DNA from: Gemmatimonadota bacterium
Lineage (GTDB): Bacteria; Gemmatimonadota; Gemmatimonadetes; Gemmatimonadales; Gemmatimonadaceae
Length of the DNA: 64,000 nucleotides
Assembly (NCBI GenBank): GCA_020161135.1
Contig: JAIUOB010000003.1
Location: 62,001-126,000 of the forward strand
Reading direction: 5' to 3'
Each line of letters opens with the position of its first letter. Positions within the stretch are counted from its first letter, which is position 1. The notes under the pieces were generated by a model. That model did no database searches, was not told the origin of the DNA, and saw only the letters and a list, made by a program, of their open reading frames with translations. Positions 55,103 to 64,000 of this stretch are shown here, one piece after another. A program made the translations under genes and the position numbers.

Positions 55103-55153
55103 CGCGCCGCTCCTCCCTCTCGTCGTCCCGCCTTTCTTCGCGTCTTCCTCGGC

Positions 55154-55648
55154 ATGTCCATCGCGCTGTATCGCATCGATGATCGCCTCATCCACGGCCA
55201 GGTGGTCGTCGGATGGGGACAGCCGCTCGACCTGCGTTTCATCGTGCTCGTCGACGACAACGTCGCCGGCAGCGAGTGGGAGCAGGAGCTTTATCGCATG
55301 GGGGTCCCGCCCGAAATGGCGGTGCACTTCGCCACCGTCGCCGATGCCGCCGGCCAGTTGGCGCGCTTCGAGGCCGATCCGCAGCCGGGCATCGTGCTCG
55401 TCGGCGATGTGGCCACCATGCAGCGGCTCGTCATCGCGTCGGCAGGTCGCATCCACGCCGTCAACATCGGCGGCGTGCATCACCAGGCAGGACGCACGGG
55501 GCGCATGCGCTACGTGTTTCTGACGCCGGCGGAAGAAACCGGACTGCGCGAGATCGCCGCGCTCGGCGTCGCCGTGACGGCGCAGGATGTCCCGGGGGCG
55601 CGTCCCGTGCCGCTGGCCGAACTCCTGCAGTCCACGATCAGCGCGTGA
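55154..55648 (+). CDS. PTS EIIB component, mannose/sorbose family
   Basis: This 164-residue phosphotransfer protein has the phosphorylated histidine H14 in YRIDDRLIHGQVVVGWG, the family signature. VDDNVAGSEWEQEL and NIGGVHHQAGR are also typical. It passes phosphate from EIIA to the sugar carried by IIC/IID. It overlaps the IIC gene by four bases. Confidence 0.92.
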   Translation: MSIALYRIDDRLIHGQVVVGWGQPLDLRFIVLVDDNVAGSEWEQELYRMGVPPEMAVHFATVADAAGQLARFEADPQPGIVLVGDVATMQRLVIASAGRIHAVNIGGVHHQAGRTGRMRYVFLTPAEETGLREIAALGVAVTAQDVPGARPVPLAELLQSTISA

Positions 55649-56364
55649 ACCCGGTGGCCACGCTCCCCGGTCCGATCGAATCGGTCGCGCTCGCGCTGCT
55701 CGCGGGCGTGGTGGGGCTCGACGTGGTGAGCTTTCCGCAGGCCATGATCTCGCGCCCCATCGTGGCGGCCACGCTCGGCGGTGCCTTCCTCGGCGCGCCG
55801 ATCGCCGGGCTCGTGGCGGGCGCCGTGCTGGAGTGCCTCGCACTCGAGTCCCTGCCGGTGGGCGCGTCGCGCTACCCGGAGTGGGGGAGCGCGTCGGTGG
55901 TGGCCGGGGCCGTCGCGGCGCAGGGAGCGGAGGCCGGTGCGCTGCCCGGCGCCGCAGCGCTCGTCATTGCCACCGTCGTGGGCATCAGCGTGGCATGGAT
56001 CGGCGGCTGGAGCATGGTGCAGCATCGACGCCTCATCGCGCGACTCGCGCGGCCGCGCCTCGACCAGCTCGCGGCCGGCACGCGCAACACGGTCGCGGGC
56101 CTCCAGGTGGCCGGCATGTCCGCCGACCTCGCGCGTGGCACACTCGTGGGGGTCGCGGCGCTGGCCGTCGCGATGCCCGTGGCGGCCGCCGTCGAGGCAC
56201 GCTTCACCCTGCCCGAGGACATCGCCCGCGCGATCGTCGTCACGCTCAGCGCGGCGGTCGCGGCGGCGTCCGTGTGGAAGGACTTCCACGCGATCAGCTT
56301 CACCCGACGGTTGTTCCTCGTATCGCTGGCCGTGGGCACCTTGCTGGTGTTCGTCCGTGGCTGA
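55645..56364 (+). CDS. PTS EIIC component, mannose/sorbose family
   Basis: This 239-residue membrane permease subunit has about seven hydrophobic segments. Family features are LDVVSFPQAMISRPIVAATLGGAFLG, LECLALESLPVGASRYPEWGSASVVAG and the C-terminal [18 protein letters not shown]. Together with IID it forms the sugar channel. The GTG start overlaps EIIB (GTGA). Confidence 0.88.
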   Translation: MNPVATLPGPIESVALALLAGVVGLDVVSFPQAMISRPIVAATLGGAFLGAPIAGLVAGAVLECLALESLPVGASRYPEWGSASVVAGAVAAQGAEAGALPGAAALVIATVVGISVAWIGGWSMVQHRRLIARLARPRLDQLAAGTRNTVAGLQVAGMSADLARGTLVGVAALAVAMPVAAAVEARFTLPEDIARAIVVTLSAAVAAASVWKDFHAISFTRRLFLVSLAVGTLLVFVRG

Positions 56365-56371
56365 AGCGACC

Positions 56372-57166
56372 ATGACACCCACGGACACGAAGGCCGTGCC
56401 CGCGCCTGCGCCGCCGCTCCCCGGCGACCTGCGGCGCGCTATGCTGCTGCGCTGTCTCGCCATTCAGGGCTCGTGGAATTACGAGATCCTCGCGGGCAAC
56501 GGCATCGGCTTCTGCGTCGAGCCGGCGTTGCGTCGTCTCCCCGGCGGCGTGGACGGGCCGGCGTATCGCGAGGCGCTGGCGCGGCAGAGCGCGTACTTCA
56601 ACGCGCACCCGTACCTCGCGAGTCTCGCGGTGGGCGCGCTCGCGCGCGCCGAACTCGATCTGGTCCCGCCGGCACACATCGAACGCTTCCGCACGGCGTT
56701 GTGTGGTCCGCTCGGTAGTGTCGGCGATCGACTGGTCTGGGCCGCGTGGCTCCCCGCCTGCTCGCTGGTGGCGCTGCTGCTCTTCGGACTGGGTCTCTCG
56801 CCCCTCGGCGTGGTGGTGGGCTTCCTGGTGCTGTACAACATCGGCCACCTCGGTCTGCGCGACTGGGGACTGCGGGCCGGATGGCGCCACGGACTGCGTG
56901 TCGCGACGGCGCTTGGCCACCCCGTCCTGCAGCATGGCCCCCGCTACATTGGAAGAGCTTCCGCGGTCCTCGGCGGCCTCGCGCTGCCGTTGGCCGTGCA
57001 TCGGGCGATCGAGGGTGGCCGCCCGCTGGCGCCCGTGCCACTCGGGATTGCGATTGCCACGCCGGTGCTCGCGCTCGTGCTGGTCCGGCTTCATGGACGC
57101 GTCGAAGGCTGGCGCGCGGTCCTGCTGCTGCTCGCAGCCCTGGCCCTCTACTCGGTGGTTCGCTGA
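56372..57166 (+). CDS. PTS EIID component, mannose family
   Basis: This 264-residue protein has a cytoplasmic N-terminal part (LLRCLAIQGSWNYEILAGNGIGFCVEPALRRL; FNAHPYLASLAVGALARAE) and C-terminal hydrophobic segments. IID is unique to the mannose-type PTS, so it settles the class. ATG 56372 is used; GTG 56357, overlapping IIC, is equally possible. The stop overlaps the HPr start. Confidence 0.87.
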   Translation: MTPTDTKAVPAPAPPLPGDLRRAMLLRCLAIQGSWNYEILAGNGIGFCVEPALRRLPGGVDGPAYREALARQSAYFNAHPYLASLAVGALARAELDLVPPAHIERFRTALCGPLGSVGDRLVWAAWLPACSLVALLLFGLGLSPLGVVVGFLVLYNIGHLGLRDWGLRAGWRHGLRVATALGHPVLQHGPRYIGRASAVLGGLALPLAVHRAIEGGRPLAPVPLGIAIATPVLALVLVRLHGRVEGWRAVLLLLAALALYSVVR

Positions 57167-57432
57167 TGGCTGAACGCTCCGTCCAAATCGTCAACAAGAA
57201 CGGCTTGCATGCCCGTCCCGCGGCCGAAATGGTCAAGGCGGCGTCGCGCTTCACGAGCGACATCACCATCTGCCGCGAGGACCTCGAAGTGAACGGCAAG
57301 AGCATCATGGGGGTCATGATGCTGGCGGCCGAGTGTGGCGCGACCATCACGTTGCGCGCCACCGGCCCCGACGCGGACGCGGCCCTCGACGCCCTGTCGG
57401 CGCTCGTCGCCGCGCGGTTCGGGGAGAGCTGA
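57166..57432 (+). CDS. ptsH: Phosphocarrier protein HPr
   Basis: HPr relays phosphate from EI to EIIA. The 88-residue protein has the EI site H15 in NGLHARPAAEMV and the regulatory Ser46 in GKSIMGVMML, both at the canonical numbers. This supports control by the HprK encoded 2.5 kb upstream. It overlaps the EI gene by one base. Confidence 0.95.
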   Translation: MAERSVQIVNKNGLHARPAAEMVKAASRFTSDITICREDLEVNGKSIMGVMMLAAECGATITLRATGPDADAALDALSALVAARFGES

Positions 57433-59177
57433 TGCTGTCGGTGCTCCGCGGCATTCCGGCCTCGCCGGGGATCGTCGTGGGCCCCGTGCATCTCCTGCGC
57501 TGGGAGGTGCCGGAGGTGAAGCACCGGCTGGTGGACGACGGCGAGATCGAGGCCGAGATCGCGCGACTGCATGCGGCGCTCGACAAGGCGCGCGAGCGGC
57601 TGCGGCTGCTGCGCGCACGGGCCGAGGCGCAGGTCGGCCCCGAGGAAGCGGCCATCTTTGACGTGCAGCTCTCGATCCTCGACGACCGCGAGCTCGCCAA
57701 CAGCACCGTCGCGCTCATCCGCCAGAACCTCGGCGCCGAGAAGGCGTTCGACATCGTGCTGCTCGAATGGCGCCAACACTTCGCGCGGCACACCGCGGCG
57801 ATGCTGCGCGAGAAGGTGGGTGACCTCGTGGATATTCACATCCGCGTGCTGTCGCTCCTGCTCGACCTGCCGGATCACGATCCGGTCGATGTGCCGCCGG
57901 GTGCGAACGCCATTCTCGTCACGCACGACCTGACGCCGTCGCTCACGATCCAGCTCGATCGCAACTGCATCGCGGCGATCGCCACCGAAGCGGGCACCGC
58001 CACCGCGCACGTCGCGATTCTCGCGCGGTCGCTCGGGCTGCCCGCCGTGGTGGGGCTGCGACGCGCGCTGACGGCGCTGCAGGGTGGGGAAGTCGCGATT
58101 CTCGATGGCGCCGAGGGCACGCTCGTGGTGGCGCCCTCGGAGAGCGAAGTGGAGGCCGCGCGCGGCCGCATGGCCGAGGAGGCGGGACAGGCCGACGAGC
58201 GCCGCGCGCTCGCGCTCAGCGAAGCCATCACGCGTGACGGGACGCGCGTGACCGTGCGTGCGAACGTCGACATCCCCGAGGAGGCCGAGCCGGGCGCGCA
58301 GAGTGGCGCGGAAGGCGTGGGGCTCATGCGCACGGAGTTCCTGGTCGTCGGGCGTCCCAGCATGCCCGACGAGGAGGAACAGTATCGCGCGTACAAGCGC
58401 GTCGTGCAGGCCTTCCGCGGTGCGCCGGTCGTCATTCGCACGTTCGACATCGGCGGTGACAAGCTGCCCATCGGCGGCTTTCCCAGCGAGGCCAATCCCT
58501 TCCTCGGCTGGCGCGCGATTCGCATGTGCCTCGACCAGCCCGAGCTGTTCAAGGTGCAACTGCGGGCGTTGCTGCGCGCCGCGATGCACGGCGAGTTGCG
58601 CATCATGCTCCCGCTGGTCGTCACCGTCGACGAGGTCCGCGAGACCCGGCAGTTGCTCGAGGAGGCGATGGCCGAGCTGAGTGAGCGTCGCGCGCCCTTC
58701 CGCGATGACGTCTCGCTCGGGGTCATGATCGAGACGCCGGCCGCCGCGGTCGCGTGCGACACGCTGGTGCGTGATGTCGACTTCTTCAGCATCGGGTCGA
58801 ACGACCTCGTGCAGTACACGCTGGCCGTCGACCGTGGGAATGCCAACCTGGCCCCGCGCTTCACGCCCTTCCACCCCGCGGTGCTGCGCCTCATCGCGCA
58901 GGTGCAGGCCACCGGGGCGGCCCACGGGCTCGACGTCGGCGTCTGCGGCGAGATGGGCTCCCAGCCGCTCGCGGTCTTCGTGCTCCTCGGCCTGGGCATT
59001 CGTCAGCTCAGCGTGTCCCCCCGGTCGGTGGCCGACGTGAAGCGGGTCATCCGCGGCGTACGCATCGCCGCAGCCGAGGACGCTGCCCGGGCGGCGCTCG
59101 CTGCCAGCACCGCCCGCGAGGCGGAGACGCTGCTGCGGCGGCGCCTGCGCGCCGAGCTGGAATCCTCGGCCCTCTGA
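57432..59177 (+). CDS. ptsI: PTS enzyme I (phosphoenolpyruvate-protein phosphotransferase)
   Basis: EI takes phosphate from PEP and gives it to HPr. The 581-residue protein starts [18 protein letters not shown]. The active histidine is H193 in [15 protein letters not shown], where most EIs have GGRTSHTAI; the position matches H189 of E. coli. PEP-binding motifs are [38 protein letters not shown] and [11 protein letters not shown]. No GAF domain precedes it, so it is EI-sugar type, not PtsP. It is the last gene of the PTS run. Confidence 0.94.
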   Translation: MLSVLRGIPASPGIVVGPVHLLRWEVPEVKHRLVDDGEIEAEIARLHAALDKARERLRLLRARAEAQVGPEEAAIFDVQLSILDDRELANSTVALIRQNLGAEKAFDIVLLEWRQHFARHTAAMLREKVGDLVDIHIRVLSLLLDLPDHDPVDVPPGANAILVTHDLTPSLTIQLDRNCIAAIATEAGTATAHVAILARSLGLPAVVGLRRALTALQGGEVAILDGAEGTLVVAPSESEVEAARGRMAEEAGQADERRALALSEAITRDGTRVTVRANVDIPEEAEPGAQSGAEGVGLMRTEFLVVGRPSMPDEEEQYRAYKRVVQAFRGAPVVIRTFDIGGDKLPIGGFPSEANPFLGWRAIRMCLDQPELFKVQLRALLRAAMHGELRIMLPLVVTVDEVRETRQLLEEAMAELSERRAPFRDDVSLGVMIETPAAAVACDTLVRDVDFFSIGSNDLVQYTLAVDRGNANLAPRFTPFHPAVLRLIAQVQATGAAHGLDVGVCGEMGSQPLAVFVLLGLGIRQLSVSPRSVADVKRVIRGVRIAAAEDAARAALAASTAREAETLLRRRLRAELESSAL

Positions 59178-59187
59178 CCACGGGCCG

Positions 59188-59212
59188 GGCCGGCCGGCTG
59201 CGCGGCCGAGCC
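59188..59212 (+). terminator. Intrinsic terminator after ptsI
   Basis: GGCCGGCC (59188-59195) pairs with GGCCG plus GCC (59204-59212) over eight pairs, with one bulged A and an 8-base loop. It is followed by the T-rich TGTCTTGTTT. That same tract contains the -35 box of the metK promoter. Confidence 0.6.
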
Positions 59213-59216
59213 TGTC

Positions 59217-59245
59217 TTGTTTGCCCTGTCGAGCGGGACTAGTCT
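59217..59245 (+). promoter_or_regulatory. Promoter for metK
   Basis: TTGTTT (59217-59222), 17 bases, TAGTCT (59240-59245). Transcription from about 59252 would give a leader of about 45 bases. No SAM riboswitch fits in this space. Confidence 0.5.
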
Positions 59246-59295
59246 ACTCCGACCGGCCATGGGGGCCGGACACCTCATTTCACCCCGAGTACCGC

Positions 59296-60468
<1,173 letters not shown>

Positions 60469-60475
60469 ACACCCC

Positions 60476-60495
60476 GGGGCGCGGTGACGCGCCCC
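60476..60495 (+). other. GNRA-tetraloop hairpin between metK and the nuclease-family gene
   Basis: GGGGCGCG (60476-60483) and CGCGCCCC (60488-60495) form eight perfect pairs closed by a GTGA loop, a GNRA tetraloop in RNA. No T-tract follows. It could stabilise or process the transcript, or act as a weak terminator. Confidence 0.5.
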
Positions 60496-60515
60496 ACGCG
60501 TCGCGGGAGATCACG

Positions 60516-61031
60516 ATGGTGGAAGTCCGGGTGGACCGACTCGGCCTCGACAAGGCGAGCGATGCGCACGTCGTGATTCTCCGCGAGACGGATGGCTCGC
60601 GCCTCCTCCCCATCTGGATCGGGCGGCCGGAGGCCGAGTCGATCGTGATGGAGCTCAACGGCTTCCGGCGTGAGCGACCGCTCACGCACGACCTCTGTCG
60701 CTCGCTCATTGCGGCCATGGGCGGCACGGTGCGTGCCGTGCGCATCACGCGCGTGGTGAAGGGCACGTACTTCGCGGACATCGAGTGCGTCGGCCCCAGC
60801 GGTGTCGTGGTGGTCGATGCGCGCCCGTCGGACGCCATCGCCATCGCCCTGCGCTGTGCCGCGCCCATCTACGCTGCTCCCACGCTGCTCACCAGCGTCG
60901 AGGACGCGTCGGACGAGGCGGGCAGCGTGACGCCGCTCGTGCCGCCGCCCGAGACCGAGCTGTCGTCGTCGCAGTTGCAGGCCTACCTCGCGGCGCTGCG
61001 CCCCGAAGACTTCGGCAAGTTCACGCCGTGA
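60516..61031 (+). CDS. Bifunctional nuclease (BFN/DUF151) family protein
   Basis: This 171-residue protein has the BFN domain over its first 130 residues: VEVRVDRLGLDKASDAHVVILRE, RLLPIWIGRPEAESIVMELNG, RPLTHDLCRSLI and DARPSDAIAIALRCAAPIY. Some plant members cleave RNA and DNA. Bacterial roles are unclear. The C-terminal tail is acidic and Ser/Pro-rich. ATG 60516 has GGGAGA upstream. The family is clear, the function is not. Confidence 0.85.
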   Translation: MVEVRVDRLGLDKASDAHVVILRETDGSRLLPIWIGRPEAESIVMELNGFRRERPLTHDLCRSLIAAMGGTVRAVRITRVVKGTYFADIECVGPSGVVVVDARPSDAIAIALRCAAPIYAAPTLLTSVEDASDEAGSVTPLVPPPETELSSSQLQAYLAALRPEDFGKFTP

Positions 61032-61041
61032 CCCACACCCT

Positions 61042-62328
61042 GTGACGGTTCTCCGTTTCTCGCGCGCGGTCGCGAGCGGCCTGCTCGTGGCGCTGGCCAG
61101 CGCCATGCCACCCCGCGCGCAGGCGCAACCACCGGCCTCGGCAAGCGCCGCGGCCCCGTCGACACAGCCCACCTCCACCAGCACCACCGCTGCCGGCGAG
61201 CGCCGCTCGGTCTCCGGCCGTGTCCGGCGGCCCATGGGCGAACGCGGCGACTCGACTGGCATGGGGCCCGCGGTCGGCGTCTGGGTGACGCTGCATCGCG
61301 TCGCGCGCGATGGCAGTGGGGCGCTCGACTCGGTGCGCACCGATGCCGCGGGACGGTACGCGCTGCGCTACGTAACGCGTGGCGCGGCCGATGCGATCTA
61401 TTTCGCGTCCAGCACCTGGCACGGCATCGCGTACTTCACGGCCCCGCTGCGCACCACGAACGCGACGGGAGACGAGGCCGAGATCACCGTCTTCGACACG
61501 ACGTCGCGGCCCATCGAGCTGGCCGTGAAGGGACGCCATCTGGTGGTGGGCAAGGCCGACACCGGCGACGTGCACACCATCATCGAAGTCTTCGAACTCG
61601 GCAACGACAGCCTGCAGACCCTCGTGGCCGCGGGGAATCGACCGACGTGGCGCACGCGCATCCCGAAGGCCGCACGCAACGTGCGCGCCAACGAAGGCGA
61701 ACTCTCGCCGGAGACGTTCGCGGCCGGCGACGGTGAGGTGCGCATCGTCGCGCCGTTCGCTCCGGGGCTCAAGCAACTGTCCTTCACGTATGTGCTGCCG
61801 GCCTCCGCGTTTCCCTTCGCGATCGACGCGGAAGGTGGCGCGGTCGTGTTCGAGGTCCTGCTGGAAGACGAAGGCGCCCGTGTCGAAGGCGAGGGGTTCA
61901 CGAAGGTGGCGCCGGTCACGCTCGAAGGGCGCCGCTTCCAGCGGTGGCTCGCGCAGGACCTGCGCGCGGACAGTCGGTTGGCTGTCATCGTCCCGGCGCG
62001 CGGTGCGTTGTCCTCGACGCAACTGCGCAACTACGGCATCGCCATCGCGGCGGGCTTCTTCGCGCTCCTGCTCATCGGTCGCTCGATGCAACGCAGTCGA
62101 GCGCGAGGGACGTCTGCCGGAGAGCTGCCGGCGCGGCCCACGCTCCGTCCGCGCGAGCCGGACGCGCCGCTCGCCGATCGACTTGCCGCCGAGATCGCCG
62201 CGCTCGACGCGACGTATGCGCGGCAAAGTGCACCATCGGATGCGGTGCGGCAGGCGTACGAGGCGCGCCGTGCCGAACTCAAGGCCGCGTTGGCGGCGGT
62301 GCTTGCCGGCCACGATATCCCGACGTAG
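61042..62328 (+). CDS. Exported, membrane-anchored carboxypeptidase-regulatory-like protein
   Basis: This 428-residue protein has a signal peptide (LLVALASAMPPRAQAQ), a Ser/Thr/Ala linker, then a beta domain like carboxypeptidase-regulatory domains (VSGRVRRPMGERGDS, LDSVRTDAAGRYALRYV). A middle beta-rich part follows (about residues 135-320). One transmembrane helix (IAIAAGFFALLLIG, about 333-348) and a cytoplasmic helical tail complete it. The topology suggests a periplasmic domain tethered by a C-terminal anchor. Its function is unknown. The promoter of the next unit overlaps its stop codon. Confidence 0.72.
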   Translation: MTVLRFSRAVASGLLVALASAMPPRAQAQPPASASAAAPSTQPTSTSTTAAGERRSVSGRVRRPMGERGDSTGMGPAVGVWVTLHRVARDGSGALDSVRTDAAGRYALRYVTRGAADAIYFASSTWHGIAYFTAPLRTTNATGDEAEITVFDTTSRPIELAVKGRHLVVGKADTGDVHTIIEVFELGNDSLQTLVAAGNRPTWRTRIPKAARNVRANEGELSPETFAAGDGEVRIVAPFAPGLKQLSFTYVLPASAFPFAIDAEGGAVVFEVLLEDEGARVEGEGFTKVAPVTLEGRRFQRWLAQDLRADSRLAVIVPARGALSSTQLRNYGIAIAAGFFALLLIGRSMQRSRARGTSAGELPARPTLRPREPDAPLADRLAAEIAALDATYARQSAPSDAVRQAYEARRAELKAALAAVLAGHDIPT

Positions 62329-62331
62329 GTT
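62303..62331 (+). promoter_or_regulatory. Promoter for the cobalamin-riboswitch operon
   Basis: TTGCCG (62303-62308), 17 bases, TAGGTT (62326-62331). The -10 box overlaps the TAG stop of the preceding gene. Transcription would start near 62338, just before the riboswitch. Confidence 0.6.
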
Positions 62332-62349
62332 CGGACTGTCGCTCGCCGA

Positions 62350-62560
62350 GCGATGACAACTGAAGCCGCGCGCGGGACACGGAAGCCGGTGCAAAGCCGG
62401 CGCGGCCCCGCCACTGTATCGGGATGTGCCGGTTCGACCGGCACGATCGCGCTCACCGCCACTGGCTCACGCCGGGAAGGCGCGCGATCGATCTGCGCAC
62501 GACGCCCTCGCGGGTGGTGCGCCGGGTCCCGGAGCCAGGAGACGACCCGCGCGTTCACAC
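62350..62560 (+). ncRNA. Cobalamin (B12) riboswitch
   Basis: The conserved aptamer segments appear in order: GGTGCAAAGCCGG with GCGGCCCCGCCACTGTA (62389-62418), GCCACTGG then GGGAAGGC (62458-62481), and the B12 box AGCCAGGAGACGACC (62533-62547). The downstream genes encode a BtuF-like binding protein and a BtuC-like permease, as expected. High B12 should lower their expression. The exact ends are approximate. The short frames that run through this region are not genes. Confidence 0.9.
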
Positions 62561-62628
62561 TAACGAAGACCCTCGAGGGGGGGCTCGTGCATCCGTGAAC
62601 GCGGCGTCTTGCGTCCGTCACGTCTGCC

Positions 62629-62657
62629 CGGGCGTCTTCTCGCGGAGAGGACGCCCG
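62629..62657 (+). promoter_or_regulatory. Expression-platform hairpin covering the Shine-Dalgarno sequence
   Basis: Bases 62629-62641 pair with 62645-62657 over 13 positions (one wobble) around a three-base loop. The right arm holds GGAGAGG (62644-62650), the ribosome-binding site for GTG 62660. It would block translation when formed. A TGTTTCC follows, so some termination is also possible. Confidence 0.55.
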
Positions 62658-62659
62658 TC

Positions 62660-63667
62660 GTGTTTCCTGCCTGCCCGCAGTCGGTTCGTCGAGGGTCGCA
62701 CGACTGGCCGCACCGCGTGACCGGCGGTGCGGCGCGCGCGGCGCGCACGCTGGCCGTCGCGCTCCTCGTCGCCGTGGCAGGCTGCGCCCGCAGCGATGCG
62801 CCGCCGGGCGATCGCCCCACAGCGACGCGTCCCGCGCTCGACACCCTCGTCGATGACTTCGGCGCGGTCGTGCCCGTCGACGCGCGCGCGACCTCGCGGA
62901 TCGTGTCGCTCAACCCGGCGGCCACCGAAGCCATCTACGCGATGGGTGAGGCGGCGCGTCTCGTCGGCCGATCGCGCTGGGACGAGTTCCCGGACGCCGC
63001 GAAGGCGCTGCCTGCGCTCGGCGACGGCATCCGTCCCAACGTCGAGGCGGTGCTCGCGGTGCGCCCGACGCTCGTGGTGCTCTACGCCACCGGCGACAAT
63101 CGCGCCGCGGCCGAAGCCTTCACGCGGGCCGGCGTGCGCACGATCGCGCTGCGCGTCGATCGCATCGAACAGTTCGCGCACCTCATGGACGTCCTCGGGC
63201 GCGCGCTCGACGCGACAACGCAAGCCGCGACGGTGCGCGACTCCGTGCTCGGCACCCTCGATCGCGTGCGCGCACTCGTGCGCCGGCGGGTGCCCGACAG
63301 CGCGCGACCGCGCGTCGCGTGGCCGGTATGGGTGAGCCCGCCCCTCGTGATCGGTGCCGGCAGCTACATGGATCAGCTCCTCGACATCGCCGGTGCGGTG
63401 AATGTCTTCCACGACCTCCCCGAGCCGTCGCCGTCGGTGAGCATCGAGGAACTCGTGCGCCGTGCGCCTGCTCGCCTCGTGAACAGCGCGGAGATGCGCG
63501 AGAAGCTGCGCGCCTCACCACAGTGGCGCGGGGTCCCCGCTGTCTCCGCCGACGCGTTCGTCCTCGACGATCCGGCGCTCATCGGCCGACCGTCGGTCAC
63601 GCTGGGCATGGCGGCGGTGCATCTCGCACGACAGATGCACCCGGCGCTCGCCGATTCACTGCGGTGA
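62660..63667 (+). CDS. BtuF-like cobalamin ABC transporter substrate-binding lipoprotein
   Basis: This 335-residue protein has a lipoprotein signal ([17 protein letters not shown]) and a class III periplasmic binding fold: [24 protein letters not shown], then [36 protein letters not shown], and [21 protein letters not shown]. These match BtuF/FecB-type proteins. The riboswitch upstream points to cobalamin or a corrinoid. GTG 62660 is chosen for its GGAGAGG; GTG 62717 would give a shorter signal peptide. It overlaps the permease gene (GTGA). Confidence 0.88.
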   Translation: MFPACPQSVRRGSHDWPHRVTGGAARAARTLAVALLVAVAGCARSDAPPGDRPTATRPALDTLVDDFGAVVPVDARATSRIVSLNPAATEAIYAMGEAARLVGRSRWDEFPDAAKALPALGDGIRPNVEAVLAVRPTLVVLYATGDNRAAAEAFTRAGVRTIALRVDRIEQFAHLMDVLGRALDATTQAATVRDSVLGTLDRVRALVRRRVPDSARPRVAWPVWVSPPLVIGAGSYMDQLLDIAGAVNVFHDLPEPSPSVSIEELVRRAPARLVNSAEMREKLRASPQWRGVPAVSADAFVLDDPALIGRPSVTLGMAAVHLARQMHPALADSLR

Positions 63668-64000
63668 GCGAGCGCATCGCCAGGCCAACGGCCACGTCGT
63701 GGCCGTGGATCGCCGGGCTCGTGCTGCTCGTGCTGGCCGCGCTTGCCGGTCTCATGTTCGGTGCGGTGCCGATCGCGCTGGCCGATGCGCTTGCGGTGCT
63801 GCGTGGCGAAGGCAGCGACACCGCACGGACCATCATCGCCGTGCTGCGCGGGCCGCGTGTGGTGCTCGCCGCCCTCGTCGGCGCCGGGTTGGCCATGAGT
63901 GGCGGCGCATTGCAGGGCACACTGCGCAATCCGCTGGCCGAGCCGTACCTGCTCGGAGTCTCCGGCGGCGCTGCGGTGGGGGCCGTGCTCGCCATTGTCG
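63664..64000 (+). CDS. BtuC/FecCD-family ABC permease, N-terminal part (3' truncated by window)
   Basis: About 112 residues are visible. After a short basic start there is a transmembrane helix ([19 protein letters not shown]), then [46 protein letters not shown], which is the FecCD-family signature. It pairs with the BtuF-like protein upstream to carry cobalamin across the inner membrane. The GTG start overlaps the previous stop. The rest, and presumably the ATPase gene, lie beyond the window. Confidence 0.92.
   Translation, partial: MSERIARPTATSWPWIAGLVLLVLAALAGLMFGAVPIALADALAVLRGEGSDTARTIIAVLRGPRVVLAALVGAGLAMSGGALQGTLRNPLAEPYLLGVSGGAAVGAVLAIV

Noticed and set aside
59246..59295. A SAM riboswitch upstream of metK
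   Set aside because: The leader is only about 45 bases and shows none of the conserved SAM aptamer segments.
62353..62598. Short plus-strand frames over the B12 riboswitch
   Set aside because: The bases match conserved aptamer segments; the frames have no ribosome-binding site and no recognisable product.

Overview
The window is about 64 kb of very GC-rich DNA packed with genes. Many genes use GTG starts, and many neighbours overlap by 4 bases (ATGA or GTGA). The gene content fits a Gemmatimonas-like member of the Gemmatimonadota: a SARP-type regulator fused to TPRs, a TonB-plug-only outer-membrane protein, a SusC/SusD pair, a degenerate FmdB-type protein, many exported proteins with Ala-rich signal peptides, and a diderm envelope. 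The phylum is inferred from protein style and gene content, because no rRNA gene is present. No insertion sequence, phage, tRNA, rRNA or CRISPR array was seen. The region looks like ordinary chromosome with local short tandem repeats.

Layout. 1-7 kb: end of recG, a hybrid histidine kinase, a winged-helix regulator with its membrane partner, asnS, and an exported protein. 7-19.8 kb: a membrane-anchored SARP/TPR regulator; mazG diverging from alr; alr-deoB-cdd followed by a lipoprotein, an outer-membrane barrel and miaB; then comEC. 19.9-25.3 kb: fbp, a cobalamin-dependent acyl-CoA mutase large subunit with unusual substrate-pocket residues, a fused chorismate mutase/prephenate dehydrogenase, a small exported protein and a plug-only protein. 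25.4-32.9 kb, minus strand: SusD, SusC (with a structured leader) and an M1 aminopeptidase. 33-40.2 kb: ECF sigma factor, anti-sigma factor, outer-membrane protein, periplasmic cupredoxin and transmembrane Ser/Thr kinase, apparently one operon, followed by an Ig/cupredoxin/CHRD lipoprotein. 40.4-43 kb: a CxxC protein diverging from a double-Rieske protein.

43.1-59.2 kb is one unbroken co-directional run: the FmdB-like gene, argS, a PfkB kinase, purM, an exported protein, ribD-ribE-ribBA-ribH-nusB, a glycosyltransferase, hpf, hprK, and a complete mannose-family PTS (IIA, IIB, IIC, IID, HPr, EI). It ends in a hairpin terminator just before the metK promoter. metK, a bifunctional-nuclease-family gene and an exported carboxypeptidase-regulatory-like protein follow. 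The window ends with a cobalamin riboswitch upstream of a BtuF-like lipoprotein and a truncated BtuC-like permease.

Most of the good promoters read by eye have the form TTGnnn - 17 bp - TAnnTT. In several cases the -10 box lies 6-7 bases before the start codon, which implies leaderless transcripts. B12 import by the riboswitch genes would supply the B12-dependent mutase. EI, HPr and HprK beside the mannose-type EII set look like a self-contained sugar-uptake or regulatory phosphorelay.
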